Source: Pseudomonadota bacterium
Lineage (GTDB): Bacteria; Pseudomonadota; Alphaproteobacteria; Sphingomonadales; Sphingomonadaceae
Length of the DNA: 6,276 nt
Assembly (NCBI GenBank): GCA_029781465.1
Contig: JAKOWQ010000089.1
Location: forward strand, 1 to 6,276
Reading direction: 5' to 3'
The notes under the pieces were generated by a model. The model did not search any database and was not told the DNA's origin. It worked only from the letters and a program-made list of their open reading frames with translations. The first letter of the stretch is position 1. Every line of letters starts with the position of its first letter. Positions 1-5,878 of this stretch are shown piece by piece. The position numbers and the translations under genes are program-made.

Positions 1-693
1 GATTCGTTCCGGGCTGTGCAGCCGCAGGATTTCGGGATGGCCGCGAAAATCGGTAGCGGTCACGAACAGGTCTATCGGATGGCCGGGCGGCAGCAGCGGG
101 GTATCGGCCGGTCCGCGCGCCATGGCGTCGAATGCCCGTGCCAACAGCCGCGAGAAACCCAGACCGCCAAAGGGCGGTTCGAACCAGCGCGAACGGATCA
201 GCCGGGACAGCTTGCGGCGCACCTCGCTGCGGGTTTCGGGCGCGACACTGGCAGTGATCGCACTGTCGCCGCGGGTCAGCGCGAACCACACCAGCGGCAT
301 GGCCCAGAACTTGGCAATTCGTGACCAGGGGCGGGCATCGGGATCGAGCAGGACATCGACGTCGGCGCAATCGAGCCACAACTCGGTCAACGGTTCGAGG
401 CTCTGCCCGGAATGGACTGCCTGGGCCAGAAACACGCCGTTGATGCCTCCGGCCGAGGCACCCGCGACGATATCGGGCAGGACCCGCAGCCGCACCCTGT
501 GGTGGCCTTCGATCCGGCGCAGCAGTTTGAGATAGACCGCCTCGGTGCCGCGCTCGGGGGCAGGCCCTCCGCCGTGATGTTCGCGGCTGGCGCGGGCGAG
601 CTTCCACAGCTCCTTGGTCACGCCGTGCATGTAGACCGCCAGGCTTACCCCGCCATAACAGACCAGCGCGATCCTCAGTTCCTTGTGCCGCAT
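1..693 (-). CDS. Patatin-like lipase/phospholipase (DUF3376-type), N-terminal part, cut by the window edge
   Basis: The first 231 codons are open from the ATG at 693 to the left edge without a stop, so the protein is partial here. The start reads MRHKELRIALVCYGGVSLAVYM. The patatin nucleophile elbow GASAG lies at residues 78-82 with Ser80 as the predicted catalytic serine. The glycine-rich oxyanion segment YGGVSLAV (13-20) replaces the GGGxRG of plant patatins, which I recall as usual for the large bacterial patatin-related family with a DUF3376 C-terminus (about 700 residues or more). The catalytic Asp of the Ser-Asp dyad would lie beyond the window. Likely role: hydrolysis of acyl esters in membrane lipids; substrate unknown. 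No signal peptide is visible, suggesting a cytoplasmic or membrane-peripheral enzyme. It lies 57 bases downstream of the acyltransferase on the same strand. No clear Shine-Dalgarno sequence precedes the ATG, but no better start is seen. The family call is firm, the function general. Confidence 0.88.
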   Translation of the reverse strand, partial: MRHKELRIALVCYGGVSLAVYMHGVTKELWKLARASREHHGGGPAPERGTEAVYLKLLRRIEGHHRVRLRVLPDIVAGASAGGINGVFLAQAVHSGQSLEPLTELWLDCADVDVLLDPDARPWSRIAKFWAMPLVWFALTRGDSAITASVAPETRSEVRRKLSRLIRSRWFEPPFGGLGFSRLLARAFDAMARGPADTPLLPPGHPIDLFVTATDFRGHPEILRLHSPERI

Positions 694-721
694 GGCGGCA
701 GTGTGGCAGATTTGGATGAAT

Positions 722-752
722 GGCGCCAATATGCCCGGCAGGTATTGGCGCC
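722..752 (-). terminator. Perfect inverted repeat after the acyltransferase stop: possible terminator or attenuating hairpin
   Basis: GGCGCCAATA at 722-731 is exactly complementary to TATTGGCGCC at 743-752, giving a 10-base-pair stem with an 11-base loop. The last base of the acyltransferase stop codon (TAG, 754-752) is the first base of the stem on the minus strand. No U-run follows (the next bases on that strand read ATTCATCC), so it does not look like a canonical intrinsic terminator. It could instead weaken read-through into the patatin gene or stabilise the 3' end of the upstream message. The repeat is plainly there; the function is inferred. Confidence 0.5.
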
Positions 753-1765
753 TAGTCCGGGGATCGGACTGCCCACCTGCGCCACGCCCCTCGGATCGCG
801 GCCAGCGAGGGCTGTTCGATCGCCTTGTGGATGGCCAGCGCCAACAGGAACACCGCGAAAAGCGCCGCGCCGGTCGCCAGGGCGGGGGCGCCACCCTGCA
901 CTTCGACCCGCTGCATGACTGCGTAACCGATGTTCTGGTGCACCAGATAGAGCGGATAGGAAATCGCGCCGAGCCAGAGCAGGCCCGGATGACCCAGCCA
1001 GATCAGCCGTCGCCCGGCAAGGAGGGCAAACAGAATGGTGCAGGCCAACGCCACCAGCCCGTCGATCCACCCGTCGGCAATTGTCGTGGCCAAAAGCGCA
1101 GTCAGCAGCGCCGGCAGCTGTTCGCGCCACCGCCGCTCACCCGCCCACACCCGGTAGGCGGCAATTCCAATCGCAAAAAAGGGTATGTAACGCAGCACAA
1201 GCAGCAGTTCGATACGCGAGGGCAGGAACGGCAGGCTCCACCACACCAGCTTGAGTGCGATCCACAGGCACAGCACCGTTTCGATCCGGCCAAGCAGACC
1301 GGCCCGCCACAGCCCGAGCATGCATCCATAGAAGGCGAGTTCGACCCCCAACGACCAGTAGGCTCCGTCAACCGACGGGAGGTAGAGAAAGCCCTGGAGC
1401 ATGGTCAGGTTGATTGCGATCACCGGGGCCGGCTGGGCCAGCAGGGCCGGGCCAAGGGCCGCGATGATCGCGCAGGTGGCGAGGATCGCCGCCCAATAGG
1501 CGGGGAACAACCGGGCAAAACGCGATACGACAAAGTCGAGCGGGCGCCTTGTCCGCTCCAGCGTCATGAAAATGACAAAGCCGGAGATCGCGAAGAACAG
1601 GTGGACGCCGTACATCCCGGGCACGAAACCAAGATCTACTGCCATCAAGCCTGGCACCATCTCGGGCGCCTTGACGGTATAGTGAAACAGAACCACCGCC
1701 AGCGCGGCTATTCCGCGCAAGCCATCGAGTTCCCCGATTCGGGATGACTGTTGCGCGCCGGTCAT
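752..1765 (-). CDS. Acyltransferase family 3 (OafA/YrhL-like) integral membrane protein
   Basis: A 337-residue protein, a normal length for a stand-alone acyltransferase-3 domain. It opens with ELDGLRGIAALAVVLFHY (12-29), containing the family R-X10-H signature (Arg17, His28). Further family-like segments are GVHLFFAISGFVIF (53-66), RFARLFPAYW (82-91), WSLGVELAFY (137-146) and the C-terminal LGAISYPLYLVHQ (265-277). Roughly ten hydrophobic segments are spread along the chain, and there is no extra SGNH or periplasmic domain. Relatives move acetyl or other acyl groups across or at the inner membrane onto sugars of O-antigen, exopolysaccharide, peptidoglycan or antibiotics. The acceptor cannot be told from sequence. 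The gene is divergent from radA across a 92-base gap and is followed by a patatin-like gene on the same strand. No strong ribosome binding site is seen before its ATG. Family assignment is secure; substrate unknown. Confidence 0.92.
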   Translation of the reverse strand: MTGAQQSSRIGELDGLRGIAALAVVLFHYTVKAPEMVPGLMAVDLGFVPGMYGVHLFFAISGFVIFMTLERTRRPLDFVVSRFARLFPAYWAAILATCAIIAALGPALLAQPAPVIAINLTMLQGFLYLPSVDGAYWSLGVELAFYGCMLGLWRAGLLGRIETVLCLWIALKLVWWSLPFLPSRIELLLVLRYIPFFAIGIAAYRVWAGERRWREQLPALLTALLATTIADGWIDGLVALACTILFALLAGRRLIWLGHPGLLWLGAISYPLYLVHQNIGYAVMQRVEVQGGAPALATGAALFAVFLLALAIHKAIEQPSLAAIRGAWRRWAVRSPD

Positions 1766-1822
1766 GCCCGATTAGCCTAACGACGGCGGGTAAAGAGCCG
1801 CTTAAGCAAGGCTATGCCCGGC

Positions 1823-1851
1823 TTGCGTTCTTTGTATGTTCTGCATATGAT
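1823..1851 (+). promoter_or_regulatory. Predicted sigma70-type promoter of radA, placed for a leaderless transcript
   Basis: A -35 candidate TTGCGT (1823-1828) and a -10 candidate TATGAT (1846-1851) are separated by exactly 17 bases. Transcription normally starts about 6-8 bases after the -10 box, here 1857-1859, which coincides with the radA ATG at 1858. No Shine-Dalgarno sequence is visible upstream of that ATG, which fits leaderless translation. The match is by eye and no start site has been mapped. Confidence 0.55.
1827..1841 (+). promoter_or_regulatory. Putative LexA (SOS) operator, alphaproteobacterial GTTC-N7-GTTC type
   Basis: The direct repeat GTTC TTTGTAT GTTC is perfect, with the 7-base AT-rich spacer that alphaproteobacterial LexA is known to recognise (described for Rhodobacter, Rhizobium and Caulobacter). 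It overlaps the end of the radA -35 box and fills much of the spacer before the -10 box, so bound LexA would block RNA polymerase. The next gene, radA, encodes a DNA repair protein, which strengthens the call. It lies 62 bases from the start of the divergent acyltransferase and might also influence that gene. The motif is short, so a chance match is possible, but its position is hard to ignore. Confidence 0.6.
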
Positions 1852-1857
1852 TGCATC

Positions 1858-3225
1858 ATGGCCAAGCCCAAACGCCGCTATGTCTGTTCCGCCTGTGGCA
1901 GCCTGACCACCCGCTGGCAGGGCCAGTGCGCAGATTGCGGCGAGTGGAACACGTTGACCGAGGAAGCGCCCGAAACGGTCTTTTCGGCGCGGCACGATCT
2001 GTCCTCGGGTGGGCGGGCGATTGCTTTCGAGCCGCTCGATGCTCCCTCGGAAGCCTTGCAGCGCCGCTCAACCGGACTGGCCGAATTCGACCGCGCGCTG
2101 GGTGGCGGGCTGGTGCCGGGCAGCGCGGTGCTGATGGGCGGCGATCCGGGGATCGGCAAGAGCACGCTGCTACTTCAGGCGGCGGCGAGGATCGCCCGGG
2201 CTGGTGGTTCGGTGGTCTATATAAGCGGTGAGGAAGCCGCCGGGCAGGTGCGGCTGCGTGCCGAGCGGCTGGGGCTCGCCGGAGCGCCGATCGCGCTGGC
2301 GGCGGCCACCTCGGTGCGCGACATTCTGACCACCCTGGCACAGATGCCGCCGCCCGCGCTGGTGGTGATCGATTCGATCCAGACCATGCATTCCGACCAG
2401 ATCGAGGGCGCGCCGGGCACGGTCAGCCAGGTCCGCGCTTCGGCCTTTGAACTGATCCGCTATGCCAAGGAAAACGGCGTGGCACTGGTGCTGGTCGGGC
2501 ATGTCACCAAGGATGGCAGCATCGCAGGACCGCGCGTGCTAGAACACATGGTCGATGTGGTGATGAGCTTTGAGGGAGAGCGCAGCCACCAGTATCGCAT
2601 TCTGCGTTCGCTCAAGAACCGCTTTGGGCCGGTTGACGAGATCGGGGTGTTCGCGATGGAAGGGCAGGGCCTCAGCGAGGTCGGCAATCCGTCGCTGCTG
2701 TTCCTTTCCGGGCGCGAGCAACCGGTTGCCGGCAGCGCTGTTTTCCCCGCGATCGAGGGTACGCGCCCGGTTCTGATCGAGATCCAGGCCCTGATCGTCC
2801 GTCTGGCCAGCGGCGCCACTCCGCGCCGCGCGGTGGTCGGCTGGGACAGCGGAAGGCTGGCTATGCTGCTCGCCGTGCTCGAGGCGCGCTGCGGGCTGAA
2901 TTTTTCCTCGGCCGAGGTCTATCTCAACGTCGCGGGCGGCTACCGGCTGACCGATCCTGCTGCCGACCTTGCGGTGGCAGCCGCGCTGGTCTCGGCTCTG
3001 GCCGACAAGCCGCTTGCCGCCGACGCGGTATGGTTCGGTGAGGTTTCGCTCGCCGGTGAAATCAGGCCGGTGGCCCATTCGGCAATCCGTCTGCGCGAAG
3101 CGGCCAAACTGGGGTTCGCCTCGGCCTATGGCCCCGGCGAAGCGGGCGCCAGATGCGACGGAGCGCGCTTTACCGCGCTTGGCCTGCTACCAAATCTCGT
3201 TGACCGGATTTTGGGCGCCGCCTAG
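1858..3225 (+). CDS. radA: DNA repair protein RadA (Sms), RecA-like branch-migration ATPase
   Basis: A 455-residue protein, the usual RadA length. The order is: N-terminal zinc finger with Cys10, Cys13, Cys24 and Cys27 (CSACG and CADCGEW); RecA-like ATPase core with Walker A GGDPGIGKST (94-103, Lys101) and Walker B ALVVIDS (167-173); the RadA-specific KNRFG motif (253-257); and a C-terminal Lon-protease-like domain from about residue 290 that serves as a structural or DNA-binding element in this family. RadA acts in the cytoplasm, processing recombination intermediates by extending heteroduplex with RecA and helping restart stalled forks. The start at 1858 (MAKPKRRYVC) gives the family N-terminus. 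An in-frame ATG at 1744 would add 38 residues that do not look like RadA and would run through the promoter into the divergent gene, so it was rejected. Expression is probably SOS-linked through the operator just upstream. It heads the plus-strand cluster, with cvpA 12 bases downstream. Confidence 0.98.
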   Translation: MAKPKRRYVCSACGSLTTRWQGQCADCGEWNTLTEEAPETVFSARHDLSSGGRAIAFEPLDAPSEALQRRSTGLAEFDRALGGGLVPGSAVLMGGDPGIGKSTLLLQAAARIARAGGSVVYISGEEAAGQVRLRAERLGLAGAPIALAAATSVRDILTTLAQMPPPALVVIDSIQTMHSDQIEGAPGTVSQVRASAFELIRYAKENGVALVLVGHVTKDGSIAGPRVLEHMVDVVMSFEGERSHQYRILRSLKNRFGPVDEIGVFAMEGQGLSEVGNPSLLFLSGREQPVAGSAVFPAIEGTRPVLIEIQALIVRLASGATPRRAVVGWDSGRLAMLLAVLEARCGLNFSSAEVYLNVAGGYRLTDPAADLAVAAALVSALADKPLAADAVWFGEVSLAGEIRPVAHSAIRLREAAKLGFASAYGPGEAGARCDGARFTALGLLPNLVDRILGAA

Positions 3226-3236
3226 TTTCGCGGCGC
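3215..3236 (+). promoter_or_regulatory. Inverted repeat spanning the radA stop and ending just before the cvpA ATG
   Basis: GCGCCGC (3215-3221) pairs perfectly with GCGGCGC (3230-3236) around an 8-base loop containing the radA TAG; the stem could be extended by one G-U pair. It ends one base before the cvpA start codon, and cvpA has no visible Shine-Dalgarno sequence. In mRNA it could mask the cvpA start until ribosomes finishing radA open it, which would couple translation. GC-rich DNA produces such stems by chance, so the role is speculative. Confidence 0.35.
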
Positions 3237-3237
3237 T

Positions 3238-3774
3238 ATGACGGGTTTTGACATCGCGGTTCTTATCCTCGTCGGGATGGGCGCCATCACCGGATTTCTG
3301 CGCGGCTTCGTGCAGGAAGTGCTCGCTTTGGCCGCCTGGGTGCTTTCGCTGGTGGCGATCCACAACCTCCATACCCCGATGACCCTGTTTCTCGAGAAGT
3401 CGATCGGCAACCAAGCCAGCGCAAGCGTGCTGGCCTTCGCGATCCTGCTGCTGGTGCCCTATGCCATTGTCAAGCTGCTGGCCGACAGGCTGGGGGAAGT
3501 CAGCCGCAACTCGCTGATCGGCCCGATCGATCGGGTGATCGGATTTGGCTTTGGTGCGATCAAGGGTGCGATCATCGTGGTGATGGCCTTTTCGGTACTG
3601 GTGCTGGGCTATGACACCATCTGGGGCGCCAAAGGGCGGCCGCATTGGATCACCCAGGCGCGTTCTTACCCCTTCGTCAACCGCGGCAGCGAAATGCTGG
3701 TCAAGCTCATCGCCGAACGGCGCCGCACGGTCGGTGCAGAGACGGCCCGGGACGAAGCCGAAGCAGCCAAATAG
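3238..3774 (+). CDS. cvpA: CvpA family inner-membrane protein
   Basis: A 178-residue protein with about four hydrophobic segments (around residues 4-20, 25-42, 62-81 and 99-125) and a charged C-terminal tail rich in Arg, Glu and Ala. It has two hallmark CvpA stretches: GAITGFLRGFVQEVL (15-29) after the first segment and a GPIDRVIGFGFGAIKG stretch (95-110) leading into the last one. The family is named for its need in colicin V production in E. coli; its molecular function is still poorly defined, with links to envelope homeostasis. The gene starts 12 bases after radA with no clear ribosome binding site, and its stop shares a base with the next gene's GTG, so it is very likely co-transcribed with and translationally coupled to its neighbours. 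Family call strong; cellular role open. Confidence 0.9.
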   Translation: MTGFDIAVLILVGMGAITGFLRGFVQEVLALAAWVLSLVAIHNLHTPMTLFLEKSIGNQASASVLAFAILLLVPYAIVKLLADRLGEVSRNSLIGPIDRVIGFGFGAIKGAIIVVMAFSVLVLGYDTIWGAKGRPHWITQARSYPFVNRGSEMLVKLIAERRRTVGAETARDEAEAAK

Positions 3775-4208
3775 TGGCATCGGTCGCCGCGCTCTACACC
3801 CCCGAAGTGCTGGCACTTGCCACGGGGCTTGCCGATGTTCCGCTGGACGCGTCGCTTTCCCTGCGCGCAAGCGCGCGCTCCGCAACCTGCGGTAGCAGCG
3901 TCGAACTGGGTCTCGCGCTCGATCCACGAGGGCGGATCGAGCGGGTGGGCATCCGTGCCCATTCCTGCGCGATCGGGCAGGCCGCGGCGGCAATCTTTGC
4001 CGGGGCCGCTGTCGGCAAGGACCTGGCCGGGATCGCCGCCGCGATCGAGGATATCGAAGCCTGGTTGGCGGACAGGGCCGCCATGCCGGACTGGCCCGGG
4101 TTTGCCCCTATCGTCCCGGCACGGAATTTCCCCGGCCGGCATGGTGCGATAGTGCTGGCCTGGCGCGCCGCGCTCGAAGCGCTTTCCACGACCGGCATCC
4201 CCGGTTAG
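3774..4208 (+). CDS. NifU/IscU-like iron-sulfur cluster assembly scaffold relative with two cysteines
   Basis: A 144-residue protein starting at GTG 3774 (reading MASVAALYTPEVLALA). The GTG overlaps the last base of the cvpA TAG. This start puts the family-typical LYTPEVL at the N-terminus; an upstream in-frame ATG at 3645 would read through cvpA and was rejected. The segments ATCGSSVEL (37-45) and HSCAIGQAAA (63-72) match the first two cysteine regions of the NifU N-terminal/IscU fold (Cys39, Cys65). In the third region, RHGAIVL (122-128), the His is kept but the cysteine position of the IscU HCS motif is Gly124, and the Asp after the first CG is Ser41. IscU-type proteins build Fe-S clusters on three cysteines, so this one may bind clusters differently, hand them on, or have another job. 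I recall similar two-cysteine proteins annotated as scaffold proteins in sphingomonads. No IscS, SufS or other Fe-S gene lies nearby. Confidence 0.82.
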   Translation: MASVAALYTPEVLALATGLADVPLDASLSLRASARSATCGSSVELGLALDPRGRIERVGIRAHSCAIGQAAAAIFAGAAVGKDLAGIAAAIEDIEAWLADRAAMPDWPGFAPIVPARNFPGRHGAIVLAWRAALEALSTTGIPG

Positions 4209-4225
4209 AGCAAGCGCACTGATTT

Positions 4226-4232
4226 GGGGGAG
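4226..4232 (+). promoter_or_regulatory. Strong ribosome binding site of the MHS permease gene
   Basis: GGGGGAG lies 8 bases before the ATG at 4241. It is the clearest Shine-Dalgarno sequence in the window and fixes the permease start. The 32-base gap holding it shows no obvious terminator hairpin or promoter, so read-through from the upstream gene is expected. Confidence 0.7.
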
Positions 4233-4240
4233 TTGCGACC

Positions 4241-5878
4241 ATGAGTGAACCGGCACGGCATCCGGAGATACAGCCAAGCGTTTCGGATATCCGGCTGGTG
4301 ATTGCTGCCTCGTCCGCGGGGACCGTGTTTGAGTGGTACGATTTCTTCATCTACGGCACCCTTGCGACGCTGATCGGCAAGGCGTTCTTCCCGGCTGACA
4401 ACCAGACCCTGCAGCTGCTTCTGGTCTGGGCGGGGTTTGCGGTCGGCTTTGGGTTCCGTCCGCTCGGCGCGATCCTGTTCGGCTATTTCGGAGACAAGCT
4501 GGGGCGCAAATATACCTTTCTGGTGACAGTGACGCTGATGGGCATCGCCACTGCCGGTGTCGGCCTTATCCCCACTGCGGCCAGCATCGGCCTGTGGGCA
4601 CCGGCAATCGTAATCCTGCTGCGGATTCTTCAGGGCCTGGCGCTGGGCGGGGAATATGGCGGCGCGGCGATCTATGTTTCGGAACACTCCGCGCCCGATC
4701 GGCGCGGCTACTACACCGGCTATATCCAGGCCAGCGTGGTCGGCGGATTTGTCCTGTCGATCGCGGTGGTGGTGCTGAGCAAGCTTGCATTTTCCGAGAC
4801 GGATTTCGCGGGCTGGGCCTGGCGAATCCCCTTCCTGCTTTCGCTGGCGTTGCTGGCGATTTCGCTGTGGATGCGCCTCAAGCTTTCCGAAAGTCCGGTT
4901 TTCGTGGCGATGAAGGAAGAAGGCGAAATTGCTGGCAACCCCTTCACCGAAAGCTTCTCCTACCCCGGGAACAAGCGGCGGATCTTCGTCGCGCTGTTCG
5001 GCGTAACGGGGATCCTGACAACCATCTGGTACACGGCTTTCTTCTCGGCGCTTTCGTTCCTCAAGGGGCCGATGCGAATGCACGCCACCACCGCCGAACT
5101 GGTGATCGGACTGACCGCCCTGGTTTCGATGAGCTTCTATGTGCTGGTCGGTCACTGGTCTGACCGGGTCGGACGCAAAAAGCCGTTGGTGCTGGGCGCG
5201 GCGGCGACGTTGGCGCTGTTGTTCCCGTTGTTCTGGGGCCTTGGCGCCCTGGCCAACCCGGGCCTGGCACGAAGCGCAAGCGCGGCTCCGGTCGTTGTGG
5301 CCGGCCAGCAATGCCACACCGATCCCTTTGCCGACCTGTTCGGGCGCAAGCAGAGCGATTGCGGCAAGATTCTTGAATCGTTGACTGCAAGCGGGGTGCC
5401 CTATTCGGTCAGCGATGCGCCGCAGCTGGGCGTCAGTGCTGGAGGGAAGCCGATCGAGATCGCAGTGGATTGGCTGGGCGACGGCGCGGCGCGCAAGAAA
5501 GGCCTTGAAGCCGCTCTGACCGCGCACGGCTTCGATTTCAGCGTGCAAAAGCCCTCAGCCGGCGCAATCGCAGGTATCGCCGCGATTCTTCTGGTGCTGG
5601 GTGTGCTGTCAGCATTGACCTATGGAAGCGTGGCGGCGCTGCTGTGCGAAATGTTCCCGACCCCGATCCGCTACAGTTCGATGTCGATCCCCTATCATAT
5701 CGGCGCAGGCTATCTTGGGGGATTCCTGCCGTTGATCGCAAGTTACATCAACGCTCGGACCGGGGATGCCTATGCCGGATTGTGGTACACTTGGGCGGTG
5801 GTCGCCTTTGGTCTCGTTGTGGCGATCTGGGGCTTGAAGGGCGGGGCACCAAGGGATTTCGTCGACGATGCAGGCTGA
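4241..5878 (+). CDS. MHS-family major facilitator permease (metabolite:H+ symporter type) with a large periplasmic insertion
   Basis: A 545-residue, 12-segment transporter. MHS/KgtP-ProP-ShiA hallmarks are present: EWYDFFIYG (31-39) in segment 1, motif A GYFGDKLGRK (81-90) in the cytoplasmic loop 2-3, RILQGLALGGEYGGAA (128-143) in segment 4, the second motif A GHWSDRVGRKK (304-314) in loop 8-9, and EMFPTPIRYSS (470-480) before segment 11. Such permeases import organic acids, betaines or related metabolites with protons; the substrate cannot be read from sequence. The protein is about 50-110 residues longer than KgtP or ProP. The excess is one hydrophilic block at roughly 339-438 between segments 9 and 10, which topology places in the periplasm; it holds Cys358 and Cys374, which could form a disulfide. 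I recall similar long loops in a proteobacterial subgroup of MHS permeases, function unknown. It follows the scaffold gene by 32 bases and overlaps alr by 11 bases. Confidence 0.93.
   Translation: MSEPARHPEIQPSVSDIRLVIAASSAGTVFEWYDFFIYGTLATLIGKAFFPADNQTLQLLLVWAGFAVGFGFRPLGAILFGYFGDKLGRKYTFLVTVTLMGIATAGVGLIPTAASIGLWAPAIVILLRILQGLALGGEYGGAAIYVSEHSAPDRRGYYTGYIQASVVGGFVLSIAVVVLSKLAFSETDFAGWAWRIPFLLSLALLAISLWMRLKLSESPVFVAMKEEGEIAGNPFTESFSYPGNKRRIFVALFGVTGILTTIWYTAFFSALSFLKGPMRMHATTAELVIGLTALVSMSFYVLVGHWSDRVGRKKPLVLGAAATLALLFPLFWGLGALANPGLARSASAAPVVVAGQQCHTDPFADLFGRKQSDCGKILESLTASGVPYSVSDAPQLGVSAGGKPIEIAVDWLGDGAARKKGLEAALTAHGFDFSVQKPSAGAIAGIAAILLVLGVLSALTYGSVAALLCEMFPTPIRYSSMSIPYHIGAGYLGGFLPLIASYINARTGDAYAGLWYTWAVVAFGLVVAIWGLKGGAPRDFVDDAG

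Noticed and set aside
683..1747. A 354-codon open frame on the plus strand opposite the acyltransferase
   Set aside because: Low-complexity Arg/Gln/Gly-rich translation without a family signature; the minus strand encodes a convincing acyltransferase-3 protein with all its motifs.
1766..1822. Search for a promoter of the divergent acyltransferase
   Set aside because: No -35/-10 pair with acceptable spacing was found by eye on the minus strand, so none is reported, although one must exist.
1744..1857. N-terminal extension of radA from an upstream in-frame ATG
   Set aside because: The extra 38 residues do not resemble RadA, cross the predicted promoter and operator, and overlap the divergent acyltransferase start. 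The ATG at 1858 gives the standard RadA N-terminus.
1847..1859. Short inverted repeat ATGAT-TGC-ATCAT at the radA start
   Set aside because: Only five base pairs with a 3-base loop, overlapping the -10 box and start codon; too weak to call an operator or hairpin.
3645..3773. Upstream in-frame ATG for the Fe-S scaffold relative
   Set aside because: It would overlap cvpA by 130 bases, and the added residues look like out-of-frame cvpA. The GTG at 3774 matches the family N-terminus and the coupled stop/start geometry.
4205..5548. A 447-codon open frame on the minus strand opposite the permease gene
   Set aside because: Its translation is rich in Arg, Gln, His and Pro with no recognisable domain, and it mirrors the codon pattern of the clear MHS permease on the other strand. 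This is a typical antisense shadow in GC-rich DNA.
5252..5554. The permease insertion as the product of a frameshift or a foreign insertion
   Set aside because: The frame stays open, both flanking transmembrane segments are intact and in register, base composition matches the rest of the gene, and no direct or inverted repeats flank it.
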